This document shows positions 46,661 through 58,758 of a stretch of DNA of 64,000 nucleotides, one piece after another. The notes under the pieces were generated by a model. It was given only the letters and a program-made list of their open reading frames with translations, was not told the DNA's origin and made no database searches. A program made the position numbers and the translations under genes. This DNA is from Epiperipatus broadwayi (lineage: Eukaryota; Onychophora; Udeonychophora; Euonychophora; Peripatidae), in NCBI GenBank assembly GCA_028023455.1, contig JAQFVV010012512.1, forward strand, positions 3,505,935 through 3,569,934, read 5' to 3'. Numbering within the stretch: position 1 is the first letter of the stretch; each line of letters opens with the position of its first letter.

Positions 46661-49600
46661 TAGAATAGAATTTTTGCCTTTAGAAGTTCAGATTATGAAA
46701 TGTAAATAATGCCTCCCAATTTTGCATTTTAGCACCCCCCTCCCTCCATATTCAGCAAGCAGTTTGTTTTGTTATATTTGCTGTAGAGATCTGTGAATAA
46801 ATTTATTTACCATCTTAATTAAATGGAAAAATAAAATAAAACTTCTTTTGTTTTCTTTTCCAAATTAAAGGAAAACCGATTCCAAGGGTGTTAAATGACA
46901 GGTGGTAAATAAATATTTTTCATTTTTATAGGAATAATAAAAGCTATGTAAACTTTCTTCTTGCTGTTAAAGAATTTTGAATAGATTTAACTGTTCAAAT
47001 TTTATGTTTAAGATGACCTATTTGAATAACTTGTTTCCTAATCTGAACGGAATTATATTAAACTTTACCTAACAACTATTTAGAGTAGCTCGAATTTTTT
47101 TCTGATAGTTTTTACAAAGAGTATAAAATTTAAATAGTAAAAAATAAAGGTACTTGAGTATTAATTAAGCTATGATGTACTACACAGGCCGCCGGTAGAT
47201 AAGATCAACGATCAACCAAAACAATGTCATGGCAACTGAAACATTGGCATGCCTAATCGATAGAAGTGAATAAGGTAACTCACCCAAGAAAAAGATCTAG
47301 GATTATCTTTATTGATTTACTAAAGATCTAGGATTATTATCTTTAGCTATTGTTAATATATAATTTTAACTGCAATTAAAAAGTCAATTGTGAATGGGTT
47401 TTAATAATAATTTAATGTCTTGATAAATTTTAGCTCTTTTTGCAATAGTTTCATTTCACTTCCTTAAATGATTTTTTTGTTCCTCATATAGCACTGTATG
47501 GAAAAAAGGTGATAAACTGGAGGCAATTTAGTCTTTTTTTTACTATCCCTTTCTCCATTTAAAAAAAAAAAAATTAACTTAACTTTAAGTTTCTATATTT
47601 TGGAGCTTCATGTATTTTTTCAGTACTAATTCACAATTGTTTTAATTCTATTACAAAAAGATTTTGGTTACATACTGATTATTTTTCTACCTTTTCATCT
47701 CTGTCATGTGACTTTTGTGAGTGAAAGAAAGACTTGAAGGTAACACGGATGAGGTAGAATAATTCTTTAAGATTTTGAATGTTCCAATGTGTTGCTAAAG
47801 AATTTCATGATGTGAAACAACAGTTTTTAATAATGATTTTTTTATTATGAATTGCATATTGCAAATTGTTTATAGAAGTGGATGTAATATTGAGTTAATT
47901 GCGAGTCTTGTCTTTAGTCTTGTGATATCAATCTATCAAAATTAAACTTTTCACTCAAAGTTTTTTTTTTTTTTTGATCCATATAATTATTATCACTCTG
48001 TACAACTATTCTCTCAAATTTCTATGGGTTTAATACCAAAATATATATGATCATGGTACTTTGTTCAACAATGATGTAAGTAAAATTAAAGGTATTTTGA
48101 GTGTTCATGTTTAAGCACACAGCATGACAAAAATAATGTCAGAAATGTGTTATGCATGCAAGTTTAAATTTTTTCAATTCATACTGTATTGATGGGTACT
48201 TAATTACTTGAAAATACAAACAGCTATGACAGCAATTAAGACAAATAACCTTTATTAAAAATTAAATTTATCCAGATTAAATTATTTTTTTGTTACTGGG
48301 GGTCATCCCATTTTAAAATAAATTTTAGCTTTTCAAGAATGAGATAAAAATTGTTACTCGATTGACTTCTCAACCAACTAAATAAGACTTTTGTTGAGCT
48401 ATTATTATTTTTTTATAAAAATTAATTTTTTTTAGTCATTATGTAAAAAAGCAAGAACATACTTTTGATATCTTTTTTAATATAATTTCCAGGTTTTTAT
48501 ATTATTCTGAGTTCTTTATACTGTGATTTTTCATTACTTGAGCTCTATAGCACTCTATAATAGAATTAACTGTATAAAAATATAAAGCGTATTATGGTTA
48601 ACTTAAAATCTGATTTTAAAATATATCACAATAATTTTCTTTATATGTATATAAAATGTAAATGCTTACTACAAAGTAATCTCCTCCCTAGCATCTTTTT
48701 AAATTGAAACAGAAGAAAACGTAGGTTGATAAGGGTTTTAGGTGATTTTTTTGTTTTTACTTTATTTTTTAATTAAGATTAGCTAGATATCTATTTATCA
48801 ATCAGTAATTGAATGGTGATCAAAATTCATTGTGGATGCTTAATAATTTGTGTCTGACAAAAAAAAAATTCCAGCTAGATTCAAATTGTATGTCTAGATG
48901 TAAGTAGATCCACCAATGATTGATCAAATTGCAATAAATTTGCATATGAAATATTTTTTTTACAATACTGCATATGCCCTAGAATAATGATTCTCAACTT
49001 TAGTTAAAAACCAGCACATTTCCAGGTACTGGAAAAAATTTAACATAATGTATCTTTTTTATGTAATCTATGATATATTTACTTGAATCACTGTATTGTT
49101 TTGTGTTTTAAATGTAAATATATTTGCAATGTTTGTTCACTTTATTATTCCAATATATTTTAAACCCTTTATTAGGCTATTAGCAGAAACTATGTTAATA
49201 TTACAAACTCTGCTATTAAAGGATTCAATTTATGTAAAAATGTCCCAGGGCTAAAAATGATAAGAAAAGATTAGTCTTCCCTAATATTTAATATTGCTTA
49301 CAGAATGTGTATAGATAGAACTGCTTTAAAGTGGATCACTGTATGGCAAAGGCCTCCCCAGTAATCCCTTATAGAGGAATAGTAAACAAGTAGCATTACC
49401 AAACTCAGAAGTTATAAGTTTGAACAATTTTTCTTCCTTGTTTTACATTTTAACTACCAGCCAATGTCATGAAAAAAAATCCTAACTTGAAAGAAAAAAA
49501 AATTAAGTTTTTCTAGTCTGGATTCCATTCCAGGTTGTGGGTTTGCCAAGCTCATGTTCAACTACTTTAATGATTTTTTTTTTTCATTTATCATATTTTA

Positions 49601-50857
49601 AACTGGATTTGTTCTGCTAGAAAGTCTATTTTAATATTGGTCTTTTTTTGTTTGTTTTTGCCTAGTTGTTTGTTAGTTTATATGATCTAAACACATATTT
49701 TATATTATTTCTGAAGTCTACTGTAGAAGAATAAATCTGCACTAGGAAAAATCTATATTGATTTATTTCATCCATTAACTTTATTTTCATAATGTTTTGG
49801 TAAAAATAAGTAAAAAGATCTATCACTATATATGCGAAACTAATAATTTTAAATAATGTTAATTTAGCTTATACCATCTATCGTAATAAATAAACTTTCA
49901 AACATGGGATGTTTGATGAAAAAAAGAAAACAATTAATCTCTGCTGATAAAAACTTATTTGCAACATATATTAGTTGTTTTTTTCATCAAATATTATTTC
50001 TTAAAAGTTCATTCGTTATTGTAAATTGTTGAATTAACACTTATTACAATTGTTATAATTTGGATTTTATTTCAAAAATTAATTCTTGTTGAGGTAAAAC
50101 AAAACCACTTTTTGAATTTATTTACATTTTAGAAATAGACATTTTATTCCCTCATTGTAAACCCCAAACTCTTCTAAAATTTAATAAACATTAATTTTAC
50201 TATTTATAGTTTTTTTTTTTTTTTTGCAAGTAAATATTTTCTTTATGCTATTTAAATTTATTTTATTAATAACAAAATAAAATCTTAAAATATATACTTA
50301 TTTTTTATATCAGCACATTTTTTTTTTGACAACAATAGGAGCAAATAAATCAAAATAATAATTTACTATTACTGATTAATTGTTTATAAAAAATTTCTTA
50401 ACTTTCACTTAATAATTTAATATATATATTTAAATATAAAAATCAACTGATTTATTCCTATTTACTTAGCAGTTGAATGTAGTCTTTTTGATCATAAATT
50501 AAAATTATTGGATTAAAATAGGGGGAAAAAACAGGCAGCTTTTAATTTAAAGGTATTTACTGACATTTTTTTTATAAGGTGTTTTTTTTATGAAAGTTAA
50601 AGCATCACTTTTGGAATTTTATTTGGATAATATAAGTTTTTGAATAATAGGTATTGGATTAATGATATTAATTTTTTTGTTGTTGTTTTTCTATCAATAT
50701 TGTTTGTTTGTTTTGTTTTCATAAAATCCACATGTATTTTTAAAATATAAAAAGTAGTTTCTCTTACTTGCATTTATATTGATGGCTGTGAATAGAATTA
50801 TATGAGATGGATCACTGATATTGGAAATTTTATATAAAATATAATAATAATGATGAT
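46661..50857. other. No gene seen
   Basis: AT-rich. A doubled aaagatctaggattat is at about 47290-47340. A hAT-like end (atgattctcaacttt) is at about 48986-49001, without a convincing partner. Other open frames are absent. Confidence 0.5.
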
Positions 50858-50930
50858 ATGGTTTATTGCTTGGACAATTATGTGACATTTAAGCATCCTC
50901 CAAGTGGCAGATTAAGCTGAAATTTTATTC
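50858..50930 (-). repeat. Dispersed short repeat (family 3)
   Basis: Plus-strand ggtttattgcttggacaattatgtgacatttaagcatcctcc matches the copies at 23779 and 27968. The overlapping minus frame 50694-50888 is partly a translation of it. Confidence 0.45.
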
Positions 50931-52143
50931 AATTGATTAAACTGGGGTTTTTCATTTTTTATATATCTATTAATTGGTCCAGGAACTTTTCGCTCTTAAA
51001 TTCATCATTCTACACCATAGCACTAAGTAACCCTTAATTGTATTTGCAGTTTTAAACTCATTTATTTTTCTGACCATATAAATATATCCAATATTATGCT
51101 TTTTTTTTTTTTTGGAGTAAGGTATGAAATCAGGCAACTTATGCTCTTTAACTAGGGGAGAGGGGACTATTAATGGAAAATATTGAAGCAATGTAGAAAA
51201 CAGATCAAACAAGAATCATTGTTTTTTGCAATCTTTCAATATTCAATGGTTAAATCAGATGTATTCTTACTTCATTCTGATCTTATTTTTAATATTCTGA
51301 TTTTATAAGAAGATTCTATGGTCTGTTTTGTAAATATACGTTTTGAAACGGGTGTAGAATTTTTTTCTCTCAAGGTCATTTGTATATTTATGATCTCATT
51401 CACAGGCCATACAAAATTATTGATTTAAAAATTTATATTTGATTAAAAATTTAATTAGTTTACTGTTTATCATTAAGCGTGGACAATCTTTTCAACTGGC
51501 AGATCCATTTCAATTTATTCTTTTAAATTAAATAAGAATCATAGTTTTTTTGTGAATTAAAAATAAATTAACATCTTTATTATTAATGATTGTTCCACAT
51601 TTAATTACTATTTTTCCAATTTGCCTTCAATCTGTCTTCATGACATGTATTCTTAAATTTCTTTATATGTTCTGGACAGGTTAATTCAACAGCGATTAGA
51701 ATGCAGTCTTCTATAAACTCCCTTTCAAAAATGGTTTCTAATTTTCTGCTTTTTTTTTTTTTAAATAACATGCTCTCACAGAATTTTCTGACTTGTTTTG
51801 TACTTTTTATAAAATATATCAGATGCTAAAACTTTTTTTCAAATTTTCTATTTTAATATTTCTTTTTTCTCCAATAATTTTTCTAAAAGTCGGAATGTTT
51901 GATAAATAGAGTCTCTTAATAATGTATTCTTTATTAACTGAAATACTTTCCAGGAATATCATGACCTTTTTTTTATATATATTTCTTTCTATACACAAAA
52001 TCCATTGGTCCATTTTTTTTCTCAGTTTTTTTTACCTTATTTCTGTGGCCATCCTAATAATAATAATAATAAAAAGTAAATGCAAAATAATAATAAAATC
52101 AAGTAAAATTATAGTTTTATTTTGCTATTAAAACAAATAAATG
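50931..52143. other. No gene seen
   Basis: AT-rich, with T-runs and an (AAT)n run near 52055-52078. Overlapping frames on opposite strands at 51819-52131 are chance. Confidence 0.45.
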
Positions 52144-52243
52144 GGTACTGATTTAGAATGCACTCTCTGTCATTTTGAATTATAAGGACCGTCCAAAACC
52201 ACCACTGCCATATCCAAGCAATAAATGGCATCAAATAACCCAC
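52144..52243 (+). repeat. Terminal-inverted-repeat module, left copy
   Basis: Begins ggtactgatttagaatgcactctctgtcattttgaatt, then aaaaccaccactgccatatccaagc. The complement of this module ends the region at 56735-56809, and a further direct copy is at 56639-56706. The module thus brackets the LINE at 52.7-56.0 kb in inverted orientation. Confidence 0.7.
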
Positions 52244-52506
52244 ACATGGTGATATGACCATTTGTTACAAAATTGCAAATTACATCAATAATTAAAAAGT
52301 TAAAGCACAAATTTGATACAACTATGCTTGATCAAATCATATGACTAAAATATAAAAAATGGGAGAAATGAATAAATTTTGAAATATTAAAAGCTTATAA
52401 TGACTAAAATACGAATTTAAAATACTTAAAGAGAAAAAGTAAATGAAAAAATAATGGACATATAATTAAAAAAAGGATGTCATTAAAAAAATAAATGTCA
52501 TGTATT

Positions 52507-52678
52507 TACAACTTGCGTGTTATGCAGACAAGTGAAACTCAATATTAAGAGAATTATCAGGCTGATTGCTTTTGGGAACCTTTAGTTTTTATATTCTTAA
52601 TCTAGGTTCCAGAAAGCATTCAGCCTGATAATTCTCTTAATATTGAGCTTCACTTGGGTGTGTAAAGTGCAAGTTGTA
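52507..52678. repeat. Long hairpin, 75-bp arms and 22-bp loop
   Basis: The left arm 52507-52581 (acaacttgcgtg, aagtgaaactcaatattaag, agaattatcaggctga) is complementary to the right arm 52604-52678 with few mismatches. It could be a small fold-back element or part of the surrounding composite element. No coding sequence is present. Confidence 0.8.
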
Positions 52679-52739
52679 ACTTACTACTTGAAGATAAAGT
52701 AGAAACAAGGATTTTAAGTCATGTATTTGTGACTTTTTC

Positions 52740-53348
52740 ATTTTTGGATAGCAGGGCATGGATCCCATGCCACCCAGAGTGTCCCCAGGTTGTGGATAGA
52801 GGATTGGCTTTCAGATATGAAGGTTAGCTGCGAATAAGCAGAGCACTGTAAATAAGTAGCCGCTGACAATGGGACAACATTTACTATCAGGAAATGGTGA
52901 AGGAGCCAGTGGCATGTCTACTTCTATAAAATGCAACATTTCCTTTGATGGTGGATGTATAATGGTGAGTATTGACTGCCATTAAATAAGTCAACATCTC
53001 GCTGGGTGCTGGGTCAGCAACGGCATTTCTTTCAAGTTAGTGGAAGATTACTATAGGTGACAATGATAAGGAGGAAGCAGTAGTTGGATATTCATTTTAT
53101 GAGATTTGGCTAGTGCACTAAGCCTATTATGGAGGTTATTGCTGAACAAAGAAGGCAATGGAAAACTACTTTATCTTATAATTCCCTTGTTTTATTATGA
53201 GTATGTCTACAAGAATCATTACATTTGGTGTTGAGTCCTTAGTTAATAATGACTTTGATGTCTTGCCTGTCAGGAGTGGACATGAGGCTACTCATGTTGT
53301 CAATCTATGAAATCCTCATAAACATATTTTATTGAGAGAAGATACTTG
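52740..53348 (+). mobile_element. Probable 5' leader of the LINE at 53.35-56.0 kb
   Basis: This stretch is richer in G+C than its flanks and runs directly into the endonuclease frame. Text such as gcagggcatggatccc, caggaaatggtgaaggagcc and gaaggcaatggaaaactact is typical of the non-coding 5' region of this LINE type. The start at about 52740 is set by the composition change only. Confidence 0.5.
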
Positions 53349-53665
53349 AGAATTGGAATGTTAGATCTTTGAAGAGAATTGGGAAATTGGAGAATTTGAA
53401 AAGAGAGTTGTACATAAATAATGTTGATGTTATGAGATTAAGTGAATTAAGATAGGAGGGATGTGGAGAAATAAGTAGTGGAGATGTAAAGTTATTTTAT
53501 TTGGGTGGTGATGGATCAATTAATGGAGTTGGCATTGCTGTGGGAAAGAAAATTTGGAATGGTGTGGCAAAAATGATTGTATTAATGATAGAATGATGGT
53601 GATGCCAATAAATGCAAGTTCTAGGGATTTTGTAATTTTTATATGCCACTAGTAGTTGTGATGAT

Positions 53666-53923
53666 ATGGAAATTGATGAAATATATGAAGAGATAGAAGA
53701 AAGTATTCAATGTGAAGGAAAAAATGCATGCACATTGGTATTGGGGGATTGGAATGCTGTTGTGGAGAAAGATAGGGAAGGGAAAATTGTTGGAAATTAT
53801 AGTATTGGAAAAAGAAATGAACGAGGTAGTAGGTTTGTACAATTTTGTAAAGAGAATGGGTTTGTCATTGCAAGCAACACTTGTTTTAAAAGGAAGATTG
53901 TATACAAGGAAAGCTTCAGGTGA
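53666..53923 (+). pseudogene. LINE endonuclease domain, central part
   Basis: An 85-residue frame with CTLVLGDWNAVVEKDREGKI, holding the catalytic Asp and Asn, and NERGSRFVQFCKENGFVIAS, the helix before the last strand. It is separated from the N-terminal part (53349-53580) by a frame change and stops near 53580-53640, and from the SDH block by a shift near 53920. Confidence 0.8.
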
Positions 53924-54348
53924 CAGAGAACATTTATCAAATTGATCATATATTGATTCAGAATAGATATAAGACTGCTATTAAGGGTTCACATGCTTTG
54001 CCTGGTGCTGATGTAGATTCGGATCATAATTTGGTTATGGCTAAATTAAAGTTGAATTTAAAAAGAATTAAAAGAGGGAAAAGATATGCAAGATGGGACT
54101 TGGATAAACTGAGACAAATGGAAAAAGGAAAATTTGGTTTAGTATGTGAAAATGAATTTAAAAGGATTGTTCAGGATGAGAAATATATTAATAGCCCTAA
54201 TGAGGGTTGGAATAGAATTAAAAAAGGATTCTTGAAAACAGCAAAAAATGAAATAGGTATTATTCATGCAAGGAAAGCTAAACAATCTTGGATAACTCAA
54301 GGTATGTTGGAAAAGATGGAAGAGACAATGGAAGAATGTAAATACTGA
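53920..54348 (+). pseudogene. LINE endonuclease C-terminus and linker
   Basis: 142 residues starting with the last endonuclease strands NQIDHILIQNRYKTAIKG and VDSDHNLVMAKLKL (catalytic Asp-His), then a basic linker KRIKRGKRYARWDLDKL and a long helical linker to RT. The frame is lost near 54348 and resumes as a broken linker to about 54590. Confidence 0.8.
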
Positions 54349-54589
54349 GGAAGGGCAAAAGACATATAGGAAATTTAATAATGAACTAAGAAGAGAAACA
54401 GATTTAGTCAAAGAAAAAATGGTTGGAGCAAGAATGTAAAGAGATAGAAAATCTTCAGCAAGTGAAAAGATATGATCTGGTATTTGATAGAATATGAAAT
54501 ATTACTTGGGAGAAAACAACATGGGTATCAAGTGAGATTGCAGATAAGAATGGAAAGAGATTAACTAATAGCAATGATATATTACAAAG

Positions 54590-55525
54590 ATGGGAAGAAT
54601 ATCTTCATTTTTTAGTAGAGGAAATAATTTAATTAATTATAAATTTGAAAATGAAGATGTTGTAATTTATGATAAAGGTATGGACATATTACCGGATGAA
54701 TTAAGAAAGGCAATCGCACAAATAAAGAATGGTAAGGTATTTGATGTAATACCTATAGAATTTTTGATAGAAATGGGAGAATTTACTATGAAGGAAATAA
54801 TTGGCATTTGCAATTTGATATATAATAGTGGAGTTTAGCCTGAAGATTTTTTAAGAACTATGATGATTCCAATTGCTAAAAAGAAGAAAGCTGCTGAATG
54901 TGAAGATATAGAACAATAAGTTTGTTGTCTCATGCTTCTAAAGTTTTATTGAGGATTTTAACTCAAAGGATATATGGGACAGTAGATTATTATATTGGTG
55001 AAGAACAGTTTGGTTTTCAGAAAGGAAATGCACAAGAAATGCTACTGGTATTGTTAGGACAATTGCGGAAAAATATATTGAAAAAGATAAATGAATTGGT
55101 ATATGTTTTGTGGATTTAGAAAAGGCATTTGATAGAGTAGTCTGGAATAAACTTATGTCCATCTTAAAAGATAAAGGAGTATTTTGGAAAGAAAAAAGAA
55201 TTGATTTGGACTATGTATAATGATCAAAGGATAAGAATTAGATTTGGGAATATTGTGACTGATGAAGTGAATATAGAAAATGGAGTTAGGAAAGGGTAGT
55301 ATGTCACCTGTTCTGTTTAATATTTATTTAGAAGATATGCTAAATAATTATTTGGACTTTGGAGGAACAAATGTTGGAGGGAGAGTAATAAAGTGTATAA
55401 GATTTGCAGATGACATGGCTCTTATCACTGAGGAGGAAAAGAGTCTTCAGAATATGTTGAATGAATTGGAAGAAGGATGTATGGCATATGGAATGAAGAT
55501 TAATATTGAAAAGACTACGGGATAG
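54590..55525 (+). pseudogene. LINE reverse transcriptase, in pieces
   Basis: Four pieces. 54590-54838 covers the region before RT block 1 (DELRKAIAQIKNGKVFDVIP, GKA-type block altered). 54922-55119 covers LSHASKVLLRILTQRI and EEQFGFQKG. About 55110-55160 carries the FVDLEKAFDRVVW block in another frame. 55280-55525 covers GSMSPVLFNIYLED and KCIRFADDMALI, then a helix with LQNMLNELEEGCMAYGMKIN. All RT catalytic residues, including the FADD pair, are still present. Confidence 0.8.
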
Positions 55526-55892
55526 GGAGAGATGCAAAAGACTGCAAATTGGAATCCATGATGACATGGTTCAACAGGTGAAGGGATTTAGATATTTGGG
55601 TAGTTGGTTGAGTGAAGATGAAAGAAGTGAAGATGACGTTAAAAGAATAGCATTGGCAAAAGAGACATTTGTGAAGAGAAAGAAGATATTTTGTGGACCT
55701 TTGGAAAGACAATTAAAGAAGAGATTGATTAAATGTTATGTGTGGAGTGTATTAGTGTATGGTTGTGAGACATGGACATTGAGTAATAGAATTAATAAAC
55801 AATTGGACGCTTTTGAGATGTGGACATGGAGAAGCATGAAAAAAGTCAGTTGGATGAGTAAAATAACAAATGAAGTTTTGAAAAGAGGTTGA
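55506..55892 (+). pseudogene. LINE RT thumb and C-terminal domain
   Basis: 128 residues: VQQVKGFRYLGSWLSEDERS, VKRIALAKETFVKRKKIF, GPLERQLKKRLIKCYVWSVL, VYGCETWTLSNRINKQLDAF and EMWTWRSMKKVSWMSKITNE. These are highly typical of this LINE family. The domain finishes in another frame up to 55998. Confidence 0.85.
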
Positions 55893-56089
55893 GAATATCA
55901 GTGAGAGGAAGAGAAACTGGATTGGACATATATTAAGAAGAAATGATAATTTAATGAAAGATGTTTTGGAGGAACGAATGGATGAATTGATGTTGTGACA
56001 ACTCTATGATCTGTCTTTTAGACAGAATACTATTGATTGACTTTGTATTGTTAAAAACATACTTCCCCCTCCCTGTATACTTCCGTGTG

Positions 56090-56630
56090 AATTTTATTAC
56101 AATATATGTCATAACCACATGTTGAATAAATGTAAAATTGATCAAGCCAAGCTTATAATTTCAAAATACTAAAAGCTTATAACTTTTAAAATTCGAATTT
56201 TATTACAATATAGATCCATAACCGCATGTTGAAATATCAAATGTGAACAACGCTATTTTTTTTCTAACTATATGTAACAAAGGAAGCATGCTACATCAGT
56301 TTCTTTTTGGTAAGAAAAATCCCATTAATTGTACAATTAATATGCTTTATTTCAGCTAATTTCTCTTTCAGCTGCTGTATTTTAGAAGTTATAAGTGTTT
56401 AGTATTTTGAAATTGTGAGCTTGGTTTGATCAATTTTACATTTATTCAACATGTGATTATAAGAATATATTGTAATAAAATTCATATTTTAGAAATTATA
56501 GGCTTTTAGTATTTCGAAATTATAAGCTTGGTTTGGTCAATTTTACATTTTATAGGCATATATTGTAATAAAATTTGTATTTTAGAAATTATAACCTTTT
56601 AGTATTTTGAAATTATAAGCTTGGTTTGAT
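56090..56630. repeat. Inverted array of an aaagcttata module
   Basis: A direct copy at about 56100-56220 (tgtaaaattgatcaagcc, aagcttataatttcaaaat, actaaaagcttataa) is followed after a 130-bp spacer by three successive complementary copies at about 56370-56625, each with agtattttgaaattataagcttggtttgatcaattttacat. One shorter direct copy is at about 52378-52420. Together with the terminal module at 52144 and 56735 this gives a composite inverted structure around the LINE. Confidence 0.7.
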
Positions 56631-56638
56631 TGGCCCAA

Positions 56639-56809
56639 TTTAGTGTGCTCTCTGTCATTTTGAATGCTCAGGACTGTGTAAAACAACTGCTGACATATCC
56701 AAGTGACTCTATATGGATTATTCAATGACATTTATCACTTGGATGTGTCAGCGGTGGTTTTGTGGTATCCTTAGAATTCAAAATGATGGAGAGGGCACTC
56801 TAAATCAGC
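56639..56809. mobile_element. Inverted-repeat element, right copy of the terminal module
   Basis: The left arm 56639-56706 (tttagtgtgctctctgtcattttgaat, then ctgacatatccaagtga) is complementary to the right arm 56735-56805, with a 28-bp loop (56707-56734). The right end extends to ctaaatcagcacc, matching the start of the module at 52144. Confidence 0.75.
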
Positions 56810-57689
56810 ACCAACAAATGCATCTCTGATAGAATGAAGTAAAATTATTGTAACAATTGGAGAGAGAAAAAGATGTAGTTGATGAAATAAATATTTTATT
56901 TTATTCAACTCTTAATTTAGTATTTGCATATACATTTGCACTGCACTATGTGTGTATTTAAATAGAAGTGTGATACAGTACCATTTTATATACATTTGTA
57001 AAAATATTTGAGGGTCTCATTGAGAGCTTTTGAGGGTCAGACTTAACCTATGTGCCAGAGGTTCCCACCCCTTTTTAAAACAATGTTTTAATTGTTTTCT
57101 TATTAATTAAAGTAATGGTTATAGTCTTGTAGTGATGTGGTGAATGTGATCATTTCTCATAGCCGTGATATGGAGTTAGAGTTCAAAGTTGAACCAGAAT
57201 TTTGTTTGTAGTGATCCTAATATCCAGTTCATCTAATCATTCTGATTGATATGGAACTATTTTTCACAGTATGACAACATTGATTTCAGTTGTATGAACA
57301 GTGTTTTTTTTCTCATTTGGAACAAATCAGCAAGGTTAGGGATGGAGAAGCATAGTATATTAAGGATGTGGCATTATCTGTATGTGCTTGCCCAGATGAA
57401 ATAAGATGAAAGCAACTATTTAACTTATCAGCTTTTAAAAGTATCTGCAAAAATGATGAAGTCATATCTTTATATTTAAAGTAATTGAATCCTACCCTCA
57501 GGTTGGAGTCCTACAGTTGGATTGAGTTGAGAAAGTTTTTTTTTATATTGTAGTGGATAAAATTTAGTGTAGAAATATAAAATTCAGGAGAGCAATGTCT
57601 GTCTGAAATTGTGTAATGATGACATTTGTTTTGTTTTTGCTTTTTTTCATCATCTAGAATTATTTGTTAAATGCCTTTTAAAAAATTTA
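56810..57689. other. No gene seen
   Basis: Ordinary AT-rich DNA with one hAT-like end (gccagaggttcccacccc) at about 57048-57065 that has no visible partner. Confidence 0.4.
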
Positions 57690-58238
57690 AACTTTTCAAA
57701 TACATTAAACTCTTAAGAATAGCACTCAGGTTAAAATATAACAATGTTTCTTCTAGTGGTATTATTTGCTTCTCTTCTTCAAGTGTAGCTGGTTTCTAGA
57801 TTCATGAATACTGAATTTTAGATGATGCTCTAAATAACTGGACCATTCTAATTGGTTAGAACATGATCATTCAGTATTCATGAATCTAAAGTTTCCATGT
57901 TTAATTCCCATATTAGTAGTGTGATCAGGAGAAGTCTCATGGATAAATATTCAAAATTTCTATTGATTGTTGCCTTTCAGAGAATAACCTAATTGTTTAA
58001 AGCATCATTTTAAATTTATTACTCATGAATTTGAAAATTCCAGATTCAAATCCAATACTAATACTGTCAAAGATCAGTCCAGCACTACGTGAAAAAAAGA
58101 AAGAATAGTAACACTGAAAGCAATGTGTTATATATACTAATCTGTACGTTATAAATAAATTTTAAAAGTTTAAGTAAAGTTTTAATTTTTTTAAAGATAT
58201 TTAACAGTTATTTCTAGTTGATAAAAATAATCTAATAT
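57690..58238. repeat. SINE-1 cluster: head-to-head palindrome plus a third unit
   Basis: An antisense SINE-1 (57690-57842) meets a sense partial unit (57843 to about 57925), shown by gattcatgaatactgaat (57799-57816) and its exact complement (57869-57886). A complete sense unit then follows (about 57926-58238) with ctcatggataaatattc, aataacctaattgtttaaagc, ccagattcaaatccaatac and the end gataaaaataatctaatat. The first sense unit breaks at gatcagg, a phrase present at both sides of the joint. Confidence 0.65.
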
Positions 58239-58758
58239 CCTGAGAACAGAGTTTGTAAAGATAAAATTTACTTTGAATCTCCATTTTGATATTCCAAATC
58301 ATTAGAGAATCCTGATTAGAGAGAGTATTTTATATTTAATTTTTTCATTAAAAAAAAAGGTATGATAGGAGAGGCTCAAAACCTTAAGAAATATTATCTT
58401 AGAGAATTTTTTTCGAGTTAGTAATATCCAGTATTAAAGTGTAAGATTTATACTTATGATTTCAACATTTTTTTAAAGTGTAAGGCTTGTTAAAAAATTG
58501 ATAAAAATAATCGGTGCTTGGAAACCTTTTGCTGGAATACTATTGGGAGATTTCTTATGAAAATGCAGCAGCATAGTAAATATATTTAATAATTAATATA
58601 GAATGTTTTAGAATAAATTTTAGTTCTTAATACTCAAAATGTTGTTAAAAATAACATTACCAATATGAAAAGTCAGTAATTACTGAATCTTGGCCATACG
58701 ATTGGTTAATTGTTTTGTCTATGTAGAATATATGTAAAACATACCTAAATCCATGTAG
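58239..58758. other. No gene seen
   Basis: AT-rich. A short phrase gataaaaataatcgg near 58500 recalls the SINE-1 end but has nothing else of the element. Confidence 0.4.

Larger units (their letters stand above)
53349..55998 (+). mobile_element. LINE with endonuclease, RT and C-terminal region, full order kept but inactivated
   Basis: In order: NWNVRSL (53351-53371; endonuclease strand 1), LSELR followed by a TAG stop where Trp is expected, GVGIAVGKKIW, LGDWNAVV (about 53738-53761), SDHNLV (about 54019-54036), RT blocks EEQFGFQKGN, a GVRKGSMSPVLFNIYLEDML block, RFADDMALI with FADD at 55403-55414, RYLGSW, VYGCETWTL, and RRNWIGHILRRNDNLMKDVL ending at the stop at 55996-55998. This LINE type is usually grouped near the RTE clade. 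About ten separate stops or shifts break it. Confidence 0.87.

Noticed and set aside
54139-54411. Minus-strand frame of 90 residues
   Set aside because: Shadow of the LINE linker on the plus strand.
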